Source: an uncultured Lysobacteraceae bacterium (GTDB lineage: Bacteria; Pseudomonadota; Gammaproteobacteria; Xanthomonadales; Xanthomonadaceae). Taken from it: 63,856 nt of DNA. A program made the position numbers and the translations under genes. Every line of letters starts with the position of its first letter. Positions within the stretch are counted from its first letter, which is position 1. This document shows, one piece after another, positions 9,610 to 19,697 of this stretch. Under the pieces are notes generated by a model. The model saw nothing but the letters and a program-made list of their open reading frames with translations. It made no database searches and had not been told where the DNA came from. The stretch lies in NCBI GenBank assembly GCA_946480825.1, contig CAMLLG010000014.1:1-63856 (forward strand), read 5' to 3'.

Positions 9610-10107
9610 TCACTTCGTCTCGACGAACACGTAATTCACGCCCGACGGAGTCACCGCGGCCTTCACGCGCTCGCTGTCCTCGGCCTTGCCGATGAAAAGC
9701 ACCTTCACGCCCTTGAGCTTGTCCGGCTTCGCGCCTTCGAACGCGGCGACCACCATGTCGGCGCACTTCGTGGACGACAGCGAGGCCGACGCGTAGGCCA
9801 GCATGTTGCCCGGCAGGATGCCGCGCGAGATGTCGGAGCGCACCTTTTCGAGCTGACGGTCGTAGAGGCCCTGGAAATCTTCGGCGCTTTCGGCCGGAAG
9901 CATGTAGACGAAGGGCGGATTGGTCACGCCGTCCATGTTGCGGTTGACCACGTCGGAGATGTAATCCCTCCACGCGGTCGGATCTTCGTTGGTGGGGGCG
10001 GACAGCGGAGCCTTTTCGGCCTGTTTCGGCGCTTCATCCTTGCCGCCGCAGGCCGGGAGGGACACGGCGAAGACGGCGACGAGCAGCAGACGGACGATGG
10101 TGTTCAT
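9610..10107 (-). CDS. Putative lipoprotein of unknown function
   Basis: A 165-aa protein with a lipoprotein signal: a hydrophobic stretch (about residues 4-17) ending in the lipobox LPAC with Cys20. The mature part is predicted to be periplasmic and mixed alpha/beta, with a second cysteine in STKCADMV. No known domain was recognised. It lies between coaD and the ferredoxin gene, on the same strand, about 75 bases from each. Confidence 0.75.
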   Translation of the reverse strand: MNTIVRLLLVAVFAVSLPACGGKDEAPKQAEKAPLSAPTNEDPTAWRDYISDVVNRNMDGVTNPPFVYMLPAESAEDFQGLYDRQLEKVRSDISRGILPGNMLAYASASLSSTKCADMVVAAFEGAKPDKLKGVKVLFIGKAEDSERVKAAVTPSGVNYVFVETK

Positions 10108-10123
10108 GGGTCGGGAGTTCCTG

Positions 10124-10168
10124 ATGTAGGTGCGGCTGGTGTAGGTGCGACTGGTATGGATGCGAATG
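10124..10168. repeat. Three degenerate 15-base tandem repeats
   Basis: Three adjoining 15-base units (10124-10138, 10139-10153, 10154-10168) follow the pattern RTGTAGGTGCGRCTG with increasing divergence in the last one. They fill the gap between coaD and the lipoprotein gene. No function is apparent; such short arrays can change copy number. Confidence 0.55.
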
Positions 10169-10188
10169 GAACGGAAGATGCGAATGCG

Positions 10189-10800
<612 letters not shown>

Positions 10801-11397
10801 TCAGCCGGTCGCACCCGGCTGGCGACGATGGAGCGCGTAGTGCACCTCGCGGGTGCGGCCTTCTCGATGCAGTCGCCAGTCCGGGCCGGGCCGGGCCTCG
10901 CTGTCGTGCGCGGATTCGACGTACAGCCAGGCATCGTCGGCGCAGCGGGCGTCCAGCGCCGCCAGCGCATCGCGCCAGAGATCGCCGGCGAAGGGCGGGT
11001 CGACGAAGACCAGATCGAAGTCGTCCGGCGCGGTCTTCAGCCAGGCGACCGCATCGGCGCACACCACCTGCACCTTGCTACCGCCGGGCAGTCTGGCCGC
11101 GATCCGGCGCAGTTCGTCCGCCAGCCCCGGATCGCGTTCGATCAGCACCGCCTCGCGCGCGCCGCGCGACACCGCTTCCAGCCCCAGCGCGCCGGTGCCG
11201 GCGAACAGATCCAGCACGCGCGCACCGGGCAGCATCGGCTGCAGCCAGTTGAACAGGGTTTCGCGTACCCGGTCCGCGGTCGGACGCAGGCCGTCGCGAT
11301 CGGGCACCGCGAGTTTCGTGCCGCGCCACTCGCCGCCGATGATGCGGACGACGCCCGGCGGCCGCGCTGGCGCGGATTTCGAAGACTTCCGGTTCAT
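10801..11397 (-). CDS. rsmD: 16S rRNA (guanine(966)-N(2))-methyltransferase
   Basis: A 198-aa SAM-dependent methyltransferase modifying G966 of 16S rRNA. The SAM-binding motif VLDLFAGTGALGLEA and the catalytic tetrapeptide DPPF (in LVFVDPPFAGD) are both present. The start (ATG at 11397) is chosen because the RIIGGEWRG block characteristic of the family follows closely; the open frame extends further but overlaps the ftsY start. Divergent from ftsY with a 74-base gap, a conserved arrangement. Confidence 0.95.
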   Translation of the reverse strand: MNRKSSKSAPARPPGVVRIIGGEWRGTKLAVPDRDGLRPTADRVRETLFNWLQPMLPGARVLDLFAGTGALGLEAVSRGAREAVLIERDPGLADELRRIAARLPGGSKVQVVCADAVAWLKTAPDDFDLVFVDPPFAGDLWRDALAALDARCADDAWLYVESAHDSEARPGPDWRLHREGRTREVHYALHRRQPGATG

Positions 11398-11471
11398 CGG
11401 GAAGGCGGGAGGTCGGGTGGTAACATGCCGGCCATTCTCCGCGATTCGGATCGCCCTTTCCTCCCCACGCG

Positions 11472-12668
11472 ATGATCCCCTTCTTCCGCCGCAAGAAATC
11501 GTCCGCCACGGCGGAGAATCCCGCTCCGCCGACCGACGCGCCCACCGGTGCGATGCCGGTCGAGGCGGCACCTGCCGATGCGCCACCTGCCGATGGGATG
11601 CCGGCCACGCCCATCGCCGACACGCCCGTCGTCGATGTGCCGAACCTCCCGGTCGAGGCCGAAGCCCGGGTCGTCGAGCAGCAGCCGGTCTTTCCCCCGC
11701 CCGCACCCGAACTCGCGACGGAACCCGATGTCGCGCCGGCCGCGGCGCCCGGCAAACCCGGCTGGCGCGAACGTCTGCGCAACAGCGCCTTCGCCCGCAG
11801 CTTCGGCGGCCTGTTCTCGCGCAACCCGAAACTCGACGACGATCTGCTCGACGAGATCGAAACCGCCCTGCTCACCGCCGACGTCGGCGTCGGCGCCACG
11901 ACGTCGCTGGTCGAATCGCTGCGCAAACGGATGAAGGCGCGCGAATTCGCCGACGCCAACGCCCTGCTCTCCGCGCTGCGCGCCGACCTCATCGCGATGC
12001 TGGCGCCCGTGGCGAAACCCTTGGGCGTCGATATGCAGGCGAAACCCTTCGTGATTCTCACCGTCGGCGTCAACGGCGTCGGCAAGACCACCACCATCGG
12101 CAAGCTCGCGCATCGTTTCAAGGCCGAGGGCCGCACGCTGATGCTGGCCGCGGGCGACACCTTCCGCGCCGCCGCGGTCGCGCAGTTGCAGGCCTGGGGC
12201 GAACGCAACGGCGTCGCGGTGGTCGCGCAGGGCCAGAACGCCGATGCCGCCTCGGTCGCATTCGATGCGCTGCAGGCCGCGAAGGCGCGCGGCACCGACG
12301 TGCTGATCGCCGACACCGCCGGCCGCCTGCACACGCAGCAGGGCCTGATGGCCGAACTGGGCAAGATCAAGCGCGTGCTCGGCAAGATCGACGACAGCGC
12401 GCCGCAGGAAGTGTTGATGGTGATCGACGGCACCACCGGCCAGAACGCGCTGTCGCAGTTGCGCCAGTTCCACGCCGCCGCCGGCGTGACCGGACTGGTG
12501 GTCACCAAGCTCGACGGCACCGCCAAGGGCGGTGTGGTGTTCGCGCTGGCGCGCGAGTTCGGCATTCCGATCCGCTTCGCCGGCATCGGCGAACGCCCGG
12601 AGGACCTGCGCGTGTTCGACGCCGAAGCCTTCGTCGATGCGCTGCTGCCGGAAGCGCTCGGCGCATGA
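11472..12668 (+). CDS. ftsY: Signal recognition particle receptor FtsY
   Basis: A 398-aa SRP receptor GTPase that docks ribosome-nascent-chain-SRP complexes at the inner membrane. The N-terminal A domain (about 1-95) is acidic and rich in Pro/Ala. The NG domain follows, with G1 GVNGVGKTTTIGKLA, DTFRAAAVAQLQ, the G3 DTAGR loop and the G4 TKLDGTAKGG. The basic start MIPFFRRKK is typical. Divergent from rsmD. Confidence 0.97.
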   Translation: MIPFFRRKKSSATAENPAPPTDAPTGAMPVEAAPADAPPADGMPATPIADTPVVDVPNLPVEAEARVVEQQPVFPPPAPELATEPDVAPAAAPGKPGWRERLRNSAFARSFGGLFSRNPKLDDDLLDEIETALLTADVGVGATTSLVESLRKRMKAREFADANALLSALRADLIAMLAPVAKPLGVDMQAKPFVILTVGVNGVGKTTTIGKLAHRFKAEGRTLMLAAGDTFRAAAVAQLQAWGERNGVAVVAQGQNADAASVAFDALQAAKARGTDVLIADTAGRLHTQQGLMAELGKIKRVLGKIDDSAPQEVLMVIDGTTGQNALSQLRQFHAAAGVTGLVVTKLDGTAKGGVVFALAREFGIPIRFAGIGERPEDLRVFDAEAFVDALLPEALGA

Positions 12669-12690
12669 ACCGCGGGCAGGCACACCGGGC

Positions 12691-14010
12691 GTGACCACCG
12701 ACGGCGACGCCGCCGCGCCGCCGCGGCGCAGACGCTGGCGCCGATGGCTCGCGATCGTGGGCGCGACCCTGCTCGCGCTGTCGCTGTTCGGTGGCTGGCT
12801 GCTGCAGCCGGAACAATTGGTCCCCTTGATCCTCGACCGTACCGGCAAAGCGCTGTCGCTGCAGATCACCGCCGACAGCGGCGCGACCGCGCGACTGCGC
12901 GACCGGCCGCAAGTGGTGGTGCGCAATCTCGTCGTGCGCGAACCCGGGGCGAAGACCGCGGTGCTGCGCGCCGATCGCCTGCTGATCTCGCTGCCCTGGT
13001 CGAGCGTTCGCAGCGGCGGCGAAGACGCGACCGTCGAACGTGTCGAACTCGACGCGCCGGTGCTCGATGCGCCTGCGCTGCAGGCGTGGCTGGCGAAACG
13101 GCCGCCGGGCGAACCGCCGAAGATCCCGACCCTCACCGATGGCCTGCGCGTCGTCGACGGCCGGATCGATAATGGCGACTGGCGGATCGAAGGCATCGCC
13201 GTCGATCTTCCCGCGCTGCATCCGGATCGGCCCGCGCACGCGCGCATCCGCGGTCGATATCTCGACGCGCCGACAACGATCGTTTTCGATCTCGCGGTGG
13301 CGATGACGAAGCCCGCCAACGACGCCGGCATCGCCGTGGCCGGCCCACTGACGCTCGAAAGCGGCGATTGGCGCCTCCAGGCGACGGCGATGCTGTCCGG
13401 CCCGCTGCATCTGGGCGATGGGGACATCGCGATGACGCCCGCGAAGTTCGGCGTCTCGGCGCGATATGTCTCCGGCGATACGACGCTGCCGTTCGCGCTC
13501 GGCCTGCACGGGCCGCTGCGGTTCGACGGCAAGACCTGGGCGCTGGCACCGGTCGGCCTCGCGTTGCGCGGAGACGAACCGGTTCCCGCGCTCGATGCGC
13601 GCGGCGCGCTCGCGTTGGGCCAACGGCTGGCGATCCGGCTCGACGGTGTCATGCCGCAGTGGCCGTCGTCGTGGCCTGCGCTGCCGGCGCCGGTCTCGAA
13701 TTCGGCCTCGCCGCTGCCGTTCGCGTTGCGCTACAGCGGCCAGCCCGATCTGTCGGGCATTGCCGAACTCTCGCTCCGTCGCGACGCCACCGCCTTCGAC
13801 GGACGCTTCAGGTTGTACGAGGTGTTGGGTTGGATCGATCAGGCCGGTGGTTCGCCGCTGCCGCCGCTGGACGGCACGCTTCGCTCGCCGAAACTTGAAA
13901 TTTCCGGCGCGACGCTGGAAGGCGTGGAGATGGTGCTCGACGATGAGGCTGTCGCCGATGAAGGCATCAGCGAAGAAAGCGCGACCGGAAAAAGGGACGC
14001 GACGCCATGA
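12691..14010 (+). CDS. AsmA-like inner-membrane-anchored periplasmic protein
   Basis: A 439-aa protein starting at GTG (12691), with a basic N-terminus (RRRRWRRW), one membrane helix (about residues 18-40) and a long periplasmic part. The region after the helix (LLQPEQLVPLILDRTGKAL, then GATARLRDRPQVVVRNLVV) matches the start of AsmA-family proteins, which are implicated in lipid transport or outer-membrane assembly. It begins 22 bases after ftsY and its stop overlaps the mutY start by four bases (ATGA), so ftsY-asmA-like-mutY is probably one unit. Family assignment is moderate; the C-terminal half is not recognised. Confidence 0.72.
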   Translation: MTTDGDAAAPPRRRRWRRWLAIVGATLLALSLFGGWLLQPEQLVPLILDRTGKALSLQITADSGATARLRDRPQVVVRNLVVREPGAKTAVLRADRLLISLPWSSVRSGGEDATVERVELDAPVLDAPALQAWLAKRPPGEPPKIPTLTDGLRVVDGRIDNGDWRIEGIAVDLPALHPDRPAHARIRGRYLDAPTTIVFDLAVAMTKPANDAGIAVAGPLTLESGDWRLQATAMLSGPLHLGDGDIAMTPAKFGVSARYVSGDTTLPFALGLHGPLRFDGKTWALAPVGLALRGDEPVPALDARGALALGQRLAIRLDGVMPQWPSSWPALPAPVSNSASPLPFALRYSGQPDLSGIAELSLRRDATAFDGRFRLYEVLGWIDQAGGSPLPPLDGTLRSPKLEISGATLEGVEMVLDDEAVADEGISEESATGKRDATP

Positions 14011-15056
14011 TCGATCGCGCACGATACGCATCGACGCTGCTGGCGTGGTTCGACGTGTCCGGTCGCCACGACCTGCCGTGGCAGCATCCGCGCACGCCGT
14101 ATCGCGTCTGGTTGTCGGAAATCATGCTGCAGCAGACCCAGGTGCGGGTGGTGATTCCCTACTTCGAGCGCTTCGTCGCCGCCCTGCCCGATCTGCGCGC
14201 GTTGGCCGCGGCGCCCGAAGACGACGTGATGGCGCTGTGGTCGGGCCTGGGCTACTACGCCCGCGCCCGCAACCTGCACGCCGCCGCGAAGCGCTGCGTG
14301 GCGCAGCACGATGGCGAACTGCCGCGCGACCTCGACGCGTTGATGGCGCTGCCGGGCATCGGCCGCAGCACCGCCGGCGCGATCCTGTCGCAGGCCTGGG
14401 GCGATCCGCATCCGATCCTCGACGGCAACGTCAAACGCGTATTGAGTCGGGTGTTCGGCATCGAAGGCTGGCCGGGCACGCCGGCGAACGAAAAAACCCT
14501 GTGGGCGATCGCGCAGTCGCTGCTGCCGTCGGAACGTCTCGCCGATTACACCCAGGCGCAGATGGATTTCGGTGCGACGTTATGCACCCGTCACGACCCC
14601 GCCTGCGTGCTGTGCCCGCTGCAGCGCGACTGCATCGCGCTGCGCGACGGCCGCACCGCGGAACTGCCGACGCCAAAACCCGGCAAGCCATTGCCCGAGC
14701 GCTGGTCCGTGGTGCTGATGCTGCGCGATGCCGAAGGCCGCGTGCTGCTGCAGCGGCGTCCGCCGAGCGGCATCTGGGCGTCGCTGTGGTCGCTGCCCGA
14801 AGCCGCGGACCACGAGACCGCACGCGCCTGGTTCGAGCGGCATGTCGACGGCGATTACGACGACGGCGCCGCGCTGGACGAAATCCACCACGGCTTCACT
14901 CACTATCGTCTGCTGATGCATCCGCTGGCCTGGCGAGGCGTCGCGCCGCGGCCGCACATCCGCGACAATGACGCGCTGCGCTGGGTCGCGCGCGGCGAGT
15001 TCGATGCGCTCGGCATTCCCGCGCCGGTGCGCACCCTGATCACTTCACATTCCTGA
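14007..15056 (+). CDS. mutY: Adenine DNA glycosylase MutY
   Basis: A 349-aa base-excision enzyme that removes adenine paired with 8-oxoguanine. It has the HhH-GPD fold with the catalytic stretch [12 protein letters not shown] (E in SEIMLQQT), the helix-hairpin-helix [12 protein letters not shown] with the following D, and a [4Fe-4S] site [19 protein letters not shown]-terminal NUDIX-like 8-oxoG-recognition domain follows (about 235-345). It starts inside the stop of the preceding gene. yggX follows 14 bases later. Confidence 0.97.
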   Translation: MIDRARYASTLLAWFDVSGRHDLPWQHPRTPYRVWLSEIMLQQTQVRVVIPYFERFVAALPDLRALAAAPEDDVMALWSGLGYYARARNLHAAAKRCVAQHDGELPRDLDALMALPGIGRSTAGAILSQAWGDPHPILDGNVKRVLSRVFGIEGWPGTPANEKTLWAIAQSLLPSERLADYTQAQMDFGATLCTRHDPACVLCPLQRDCIALRDGRTAELPTPKPGKPLPERWSVVLMLRDAEGRVLLQRRPPSGIWASLWSLPEAADHETARAWFERHVDGDYDDGAALDEIHHGFTHYRLLMHPLAWRGVAPRPHIRDNDALRWVARGEFDALGIPAPVRTLITSHS

Positions 15057-15070
15057 CTGGACATCGCACC

Positions 15071-15340
15071 ATGGCCCGCACCGTTTTCTGCGAATACGAA
15101 CAGCGCGAGACCGAAGGCCTCGATTTCGCGCCGTGGCCCGGCGAACTCGGCCAGCGCGTCCTCGCCCGCATCGGCAAGCCCGCGTGGGCGAAGTGGCTGG
15201 CGCACCAGACCATGCTGATCAACGAGAACCGGCTCTCGCCGATGAATCCCGAACACCGCAAATTCCTGCAGGCCGAGATGGAGAAGTTCCTGTTCGGCGG
15301 CGGCGCGGAAGCGCCGGCCGGCTATGTGCCCGAAGGCTGA
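15071..15340 (+). CDS. yggX: Fe(2+)-trafficking/oxidative damage protection protein YggX
   Basis: An 89-aa YggX-family protein, linked in enterobacteria to protection of Fe-S clusters and iron handling. The start [21 protein letters not shown] with its conserved cysteine and the [18 protein letters not shown] block are diagnostic. Pairing with mutY is the standard mutY-yggX gene order. The last 19 bases overlap the end of the convergent lipoprotein gene. Confidence 0.96.
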   Translation: MARTVFCEYEQRETEGLDFAPWPGELGQRVLARIGKPAWAKWLAHQTMLINENRLSPMNPEHRKFLQAEMEKFLFGGGAEAPAGYVPEG

Positions 15341-15798
15341 GACTGCGCCGTCGCTTCCTGCTGCCGCACCTCGCGCAGCTTCTTCTCATCGGCACGGATC
15401 GCCTTCACGTCCAGCGGCCGGATCTCCCGGATGGTGCAGGAGATCGGAATCATGCTGTGGCTGCCGATGTAGACCTGATCGAAACGCGCACTGATGCGGC
15501 CGCCGAGATCGCGGAACCCGATCGTGTCGGCATACTCGATGTCGTTGCAGGGCGCATGCACTTCGATCAGCCAGGCTTCGTTGGGTCGGGTCCACAGCGC
15601 GAACGCGCCGTCGTCCAGCGGCGTCCAGCCGTTGTAACGACCGAGATACTGGATGCTGTCGACCGGGTCGCCGGCATGGCTGCGGTAGAGCGCGAGACGG
15701 TCGGCGTCGCGCTGGGCGCCGTTGGCGGCGCAACCGGTGACGATGAGCGCGGACGCGGCGAAGGCGAGGAACAATCGGAATCGGAACGGTGTGCGCAT
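15322..15798 (-). CDS. DUF6491-like lipoprotein
   Basis: A 158-aa predicted lipoprotein: hydrophobic signal (about 8-20) and lipobox VTGC with Cys22. The mature domain contains two further cysteines (in [10 protein letters not shown] and [10 protein letters not shown]) and the [15 protein letters not shown] block. It resembles the DUF6491 proteins common in xanthomonads, whose function is unknown. It is convergent with yggX and overlaps it by 19 bases. Confidence 0.75.
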   Translation of the reverse strand: MRTPFRFRLFLAFAASALIVTGCAANGAQRDADRLALYRSHAGDPVDSIQYLGRYNGWTPLDDGAFALWTRPNEAWLIEVHAPCNDIEYADTIGFRDLGGRISARFDQVYIGSHSMIPISCTIREIRPLDVKAIRADEKKLREVRQQEATAQSQPSGT

Positions 15799-15977
15799 GG
15801 GAAACCTCCGTGCGGTCTCTGTCGTGTCGGGAACGGCCGGCGATGCGACGGATCGCGGCCACGCCCGGGATCATGCGCCACCGCCCGGCGGACGCAAGTT
15901 CCGCGTGCCGACACATTCAGCGCACGGCCGGCTTGCCCTGCCGCCGCCGGCCCCGTATCATTGCGCGCTCGCCCGAT

Positions 15978-16053
15978 GGCCGGGTAGCTCAGTTGGTAGA
16001 GCAGGGGATTGAAAATCCCCGTGTCGGGGGTTCGATTCCCTCCCCGGCCACCA
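15978..16053 (+). tRNA. tRNA-Phe (GAA)
   Basis: A complete 76-base cloverleaf with encoded CCA (16051-16053). Acceptor arms GGCCGGG (15978-15984) and CCCGGCC (16043-16049) pair fully. The D-arm contains AGCTCAGTTGGTAGAGC, the anticodon stem GGGGA/TCCCC encloses loop TTGAAAA with anticodon GAA, and the T-arm loop is TTCGATT. Confidence 0.98.
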
Positions 16054-16071
16054 CAGCGTTGAAGCAATCGG

Positions 16072-16101
16072 AAAAAGCCGCGATCGCATCGCGGCTTTTT
16101 T
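16072..16101 (+). terminator. Rho-independent terminator after tRNA-Phe
   Basis: A 13-base-pair stem (AAAAAGCCGCGAT / ATCGCGGCTTTTT) with a CGC loop, ending in a run of six T. It starts 19 bases after the tRNA. The A-run on the left makes it usable from the other strand too. Confidence 0.9.
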
Positions 16102-16158
16102 CTTGGGCGACGTTTTCTCAGGACGAGCGTGGCCCGGACGCTCGCCGGAGACCATCGA

Positions 16159-17202
16159 TCAGACCAGCACGACCGCCGCGTGCGCGTCGCTCTCGACCGC
16201 GTTGCGGTCTTCGTTCGCGCGATCGTGCATCGCCTGCGCGATCGCCGCGGCGGCCACCGCGTCCGGGCAGCGGGCGCCGGCGCCATCGCAGAGTTCGTAC
16301 ATGTAACTGGCGTCGAAGTTGAGGCGTTCGACCAGGAAATCGACGAACGCGCGCACCTTGGGCGACTGCTGGCCGCGCGGGAACACCGCATTGAACTCGT
16401 ATTCGGGGCCGATCCAGCCGGGCATCACGCGACGCACCAGATTCTGCTCGGCGTATGGCTTCATCATCACGTCGCCGCTGAGCATCAGACCTTCGCCGCA
16501 GATCAGCGCGCCCTTGAGCGCCGCGGGATCGTTGGCCACCAGCACGGGCTCCACGCGCACGTCCTGGAACGCGCCGCCGTCCGACAACGGCCACACCCAC
16601 GATCCGTTGCGGCGATGCTTCGACATCGCCAGCGTGCGGTGATGCTGCAGATCGTCGGGATGCAGCGGTTCGCCGTAGCGCGCGATGTAATTCGGGCTCG
16701 CGTAGACCTGGGTGCGGAACACCGCCAGCCGCCGCGCGATGAGATTCGAATCCGGCAGATGGCCCACGCGCAGCGCGACATCGATGGCCTGGTCGATGAG
16801 GTCCAGCGGTTCGTTGCTGAGCACCATGTCGATGCGCACCTCGGGATAGCGCGCGTGGAATTCGCCCAGCAGCGGCGCGATCCAGGTGGTGCCGATGGAA
16901 TACGGCGCGGTGAAACGCAACCAGCCGCGCGGACCGCCCTGCAACTGGCCGACGGCGCTTTCGGCTTCATCGAGTTCGCGCGCGATGCGCTGGCACATCT
17001 CGAAGTAGATGTTGCCGGCCTCGGTCAGCCCCAGCTTGCGCGTGGTCCGGTGCAGCAGTTGCGCGCCGAGCCGGGTCTCGAGGTCCTGGACCTTGCGGCT
17101 GACGGTGGTCTTGGGCAACCCGAGGGTCCGGGCCGCGGAGATGAAGCTGCCGTGTTCGACCACCCGGACGAAGATGAGGGTGTCGTTGAGATCGCGCGCC
17201 AT
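16159..17202 (-). CDS. LysR-family transcriptional regulator (MexT-like context)
   Basis: A 347-aa LysR-type regulator: N-terminal winged HTH (residues about 5-63, with GSFISAARTLGLPKTTVSRKVQDLE) and a periplasmic-binding-like effector domain (about 90-295). A C-terminal tail of about 45 residues after the usual end is rich in Ala and Asp and contains two cysteines; it is not part of the standard fold. The gene is divergent from the RND efflux operon starting at 17328, so it is the likely regulator of that operon, as MexT is for mexEF-oprN. The inducer is unknown. Confidence 0.92.
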   Translation of the reverse strand: MARDLNDTLIFVRVVEHGSFISAARTLGLPKTTVSRKVQDLETRLGAQLLHRTTRKLGLTEAGNIYFEMCQRIARELDEAESAVGQLQGGPRGWLRFTAPYSIGTTWIAPLLGEFHARYPEVRIDMVLSNEPLDLIDQAIDVALRVGHLPDSNLIARRLAVFRTQVYASPNYIARYGEPLHPDDLQHHRTLAMSKHRRNGSWVWPLSDGGAFQDVRVEPVLVANDPAALKGALICGEGLMLSGDVMMKPYAEQNLVRRVMPGWIGPEYEFNAVFPRGQQSPKVRAFVDFLVERLNFDASYMYELCDGAGARCPDAVAAAAIAQAMHDRANEDRNAVESDAHAAVVLV

Positions 17203-17233
17203 GAGGGGCTCCGGAAGGGGGCGGACCGATTGG

Positions 17234-17256
17234 CCCGTCGACGGGATAATTATTCC
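17234..17256. promoter_or_regulatory. Candidate LysR-operator/promoter region of the efflux operon
   Basis: A perfect 12-base palindrome CCCGTCGACGGG (17234-17245) is followed directly by the only AT-rich patch of the gap (ATAATTATT, 17246-17254), which could hold a -10 element. It lies 30 bases above the LysR start and about 70 bases above the first gene of the divergent operon. Palindrome next to a promoter in a LysR-divergent gap is the expected layout. The function is inferred. Confidence 0.4.
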
Positions 17257-17327
17257 CCGAATGACCGGCTAATCAAGTCGCACCCGCAGGACTATCGTGC
17301 GCGGCATCTGGAACGCAGCCCGCCGCC

Positions 17328-17585
17328 ATGTCACGCCCGACCCGACTCCGACTGATCCTCGCTCCCCTGATGGCCGCCGGCTTGATCGCCCTCGCCTGCC
17401 TCGGCTTTCTGCTGCTCGACCAAGCGGTCGCGCTGGGCCGCAGCGAGACTTTGATGATGGCGTGGGTGCTGGTCTTCGTGGTCGGCCTGCCCATGGCCAC
17501 GCTGGCACTGGCCGCGGCCGGCGCCTGGTCGATGCATCGCCCGCGCCGGTCGATTCTCCCGAATACGGGAGTAAACATCCCGTGA
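17328..17585 (+). CDS. Small membrane protein at the head of the efflux operon
   Basis: An 85-aa protein with two clear hydrophobic helices (about residues 8-30 and 42-66) separated by a short polar loop; basic start MSRPTRLRLI. No family was recognised. Its TGA lies within the GTG start of the next gene (GTGA, 17582-17585), which supports translation and coupling. It may be an operon accessory or a leader-like peptide. Confidence 0.6.
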   Translation: MSRPTRLRLILAPLMAAGLIALACLGFLLLDQAVALGRSETLMMAWVLVFVVGLPMATLALAAAGAWSMHRPRRSILPNTGVNIP

Positions 17586-18388
17586 GCGGGACAATCTCGC
17601 CGCAGATCCTGCCGCCGGTGCTGGTCCTGGGCGCGGATCGGGAGCCAGGGCGCGCCGTGGTCGCGGCCACCGCGGCGATCCACCGTCCGATCGTCGCCAT
17701 CGGCGCCGACATCGATGCGCTCGACGGCCTGCGCCGCCTGCATCCCGAGGCCGACCTCACGCTGATCGTCGGCGACAGTCGCGACGACGCGCACGCGGCC
17801 GCATTGGCCGGCGCGGTGGCCGCGCTGGATCGCCCGCTGGCCGCGGTGATCGCCGCGATCGCGCCGCCCACGCTGCGTGGCCGCGTGCTCGATCGGCCGG
17901 TGGAGACGCTGTGCGAAGCGCTCGATCGGTCCCTGATCGCGCATGCCGCCGCCGCGCGCCATCTGTTGCCGCTGCTCAAACGCTGCGATCGCGGCGGCGC
18001 CTACGTGATGTTGGGCGGACCCGGCAGCCGCACGCCCTGGGCCGGTTACGGGCATCGCTCGGTCGCCGCCGCGGCGCTGCGCATGCTCGCGGAAGTACTG
18101 CACAACGAAGCGAGGACGCTGTCGCTGCGGCTGCAATTGCTCAGCGTCGAGGACGCGCTGGACGACGAGACCTCGCCGCCGACCGCCCGCGCCATCGCGA
18201 GCAAGGCGCTGTCGCTGGCGCTGTGCGAGCGCTGCACCGAAGCCACCCGCGCGGTGGTCGATTACCGCGCGCAGGCGACCGTCTGCAGCGCGCCGCCCTC
18301 CGCCCACCGTGCGCTGGCCGATGCCCGCGCGCTGCTCCACCGCCTTTCCTCTCCGAACGCCACCCCCCGCAAGGATCCGACGCCATGA
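17582..18388 (+). CDS. Degenerate SDR-like Rossmann protein
   Basis: A 268-aa protein from GTG 17582 (GGGAG at 17567-17571). The N-terminal strand-turn LPPVLVLGADREPGRAVV resembles a Rossmann start, but the TGxxxGxG dinucleotide motif is not intact. The SDR active-site YxxxK is replaced by YGHRS, so the lysine is missing. The overall pattern (IAHAAAARHLLPLLKRCDRGG, then YVMLGGPGSR) is still SDR-like. It is probably catalytically dead. It is coupled at both ends by four-base overlaps (GTGA at 5', ATGA into the adaptor gene). Confidence 0.7.
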   Translation: MSGTISPQILPPVLVLGADREPGRAVVAATAAIHRPIVAIGADIDALDGLRRLHPEADLTLIVGDSRDDAHAAALAGAVAALDRPLAAVIAAIAPPTLRGRVLDRPVETLCEALDRSLIAHAAAARHLLPLLKRCDRGGAYVMLGGPGSRTPWAGYGHRSVAAAALRMLAEVLHNEARTLSLRLQLLSVEDALDDETSPPTARAIASKALSLALCERCTEATRAVVDYRAQATVCSAPPSAHRALADARALLHRLSSPNATPRKDPTP

Positions 18389-19656
18389 TGTCCGCCCGCT
18401 CCCAACGCCGCATTCACGGCAACCTTCCCCTGCTTCCCCTCACCGTGTCGCTGCTGGTCGCGGCGGTGGTCACCGCCTGCAGCGGATCGCAGGCATCGCC
18501 CGGCGAAGGCATGCCGCCGCCGCCCGAGGTGAGCGTCGCTCAGGTCGTCAGCCAGAACGTCAAACAATGGGACGATTTCACCGGCCGCATCGCCGCCGTG
18601 GAAACCGTCGAACTGCGGCCGCGCGTCAGCGGCTACGTCGAGCGCGTGGCGTACCGCGAAGGCGACGAAGTCCGCAAGGGTCAGTTGCTGTTCCTGATCG
18701 ATCAGCGTCCGTATCGCGCGGCGCTGGCGCAGGCCGAGGCGCAGCTCGAACGGGCGCGCAGCGAAGCGCGGCTCGCGCGCTCGCAGGACGTGCGCGCGCA
18801 GGCCTTGATCGACGCCAAGGCGATCTCGCGCGAGGAGTTCGACACCCGCAAGGCCGCGACCGCGCAGGGCGAGGCCGTGGTGCGTGCGGCCGAGGCCGCG
18901 GTCGCCGCCGCGCGCCTGGATCTGCAGTTCACCGAAGTGCGTTCGCCGATCGACGGCCGCGCCGGTCGCGCCCTCGTCACCGTGGGCAACCTCGCACAGG
19001 CCGACGCGACCACGCTCACCACCGTGGTGTCGCTGGATCCGGTTCACGTCCATTTCGAGAGCGACGAGCAGGCGTTCCTGCGCTATGCAGGGTTGGCGCG
19101 CAAGGGCGAGCGCGACGCCACCCGCAATCCGGTGCGCGTCGGCCTGGCCGACGAGAGCGGGTATCCGCACGCCGGCACCGTCGATTTCATCGACAACCAG
19201 GTCGATCCGGCCACCGGCACCATCCGCGCCCGCGCGGTGTTGCCGAATCCGGACCGCGTGTTCACGCCGGGCCTGTTCGCGCGCGTGCAGTTGGAAGGCA
19301 GCGCCGAATTCAAGGCGCTGCTGATCGACGACAAGGCGGTGCTCACCGATCAGGACCGCAAGTACGTCTACGTGCTCGGCCCGGACAACACCGCGGTGCG
19401 CCGCGACGTGGTGCTGGGGCGCACGATCGACGCCGACGGATCGGGTCCGGCCCCGGCGCTGCGCGTGATCCAGTCCGGGGTGACGGCGCAGGACAAGGTG
19501 ATCGTCAACGGCGTGCAGAAAGTGTTCTTCCCCGGCATGCCGGTGAAACCGCAGACGGTCGCGATGACCGGCTCCGCGACGAAACCCGCCATGAAACCGG
19601 CATTCGCCGTCGCGAACAACGCCGCCCCCGCCGCAGAACCGACCACGACGCAATGA
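18385..19656 (+). CDS. RND efflux periplasmic adaptor (membrane fusion protein)
   Basis: A 423-aa AcrA/MexE-type adaptor. It carries a lipoprotein signal (hydrophobic 18-33, lipobox VTAC with the cysteine before SGSQ), a biotinyl-lipoyl half-motif (RPRVSGYVERVAYREGDEVRKG), an alpha-helical hairpin (about 105-180, with REEFDTRKAATAQGEA), the second lipoyl half (VRSPIDGRAGRALV) and beta-barrel/membrane-proximal domains. It links the inner-membrane pump to the outer-membrane channel. Start ATG 18385 overlaps the previous stop (ATGA). A long Ala/Thr tail ends the protein. Confidence 0.95.
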   Translation: MMSARSQRRIHGNLPLLPLTVSLLVAAVVTACSGSQASPGEGMPPPPEVSVAQVVSQNVKQWDDFTGRIAAVETVELRPRVSGYVERVAYREGDEVRKGQLLFLIDQRPYRAALAQAEAQLERARSEARLARSQDVRAQALIDAKAISREEFDTRKAATAQGEAVVRAAEAAVAAARLDLQFTEVRSPIDGRAGRALVTVGNLAQADATTLTTVVSLDPVHVHFESDEQAFLRYAGLARKGERDATRNPVRVGLADESGYPHAGTVDFIDNQVDPATGTIRARAVLPNPDRVFTPGLFARVQLEGSAEFKALLIDDKAVLTDQDRKYVYVLGPDNTAVRRDVVLGRTIDADGSGPAPALRVIQSGVTAQDKVIVNGVQKVFFPGMPVKPQTVAMTGSATKPAMKPAFAVANNAAPAAEPTTTQ

Positions 19657-19697
19657 GTTACTTCCCGCCCCTCCCCCCGATGGGTTGTTGAAACGGC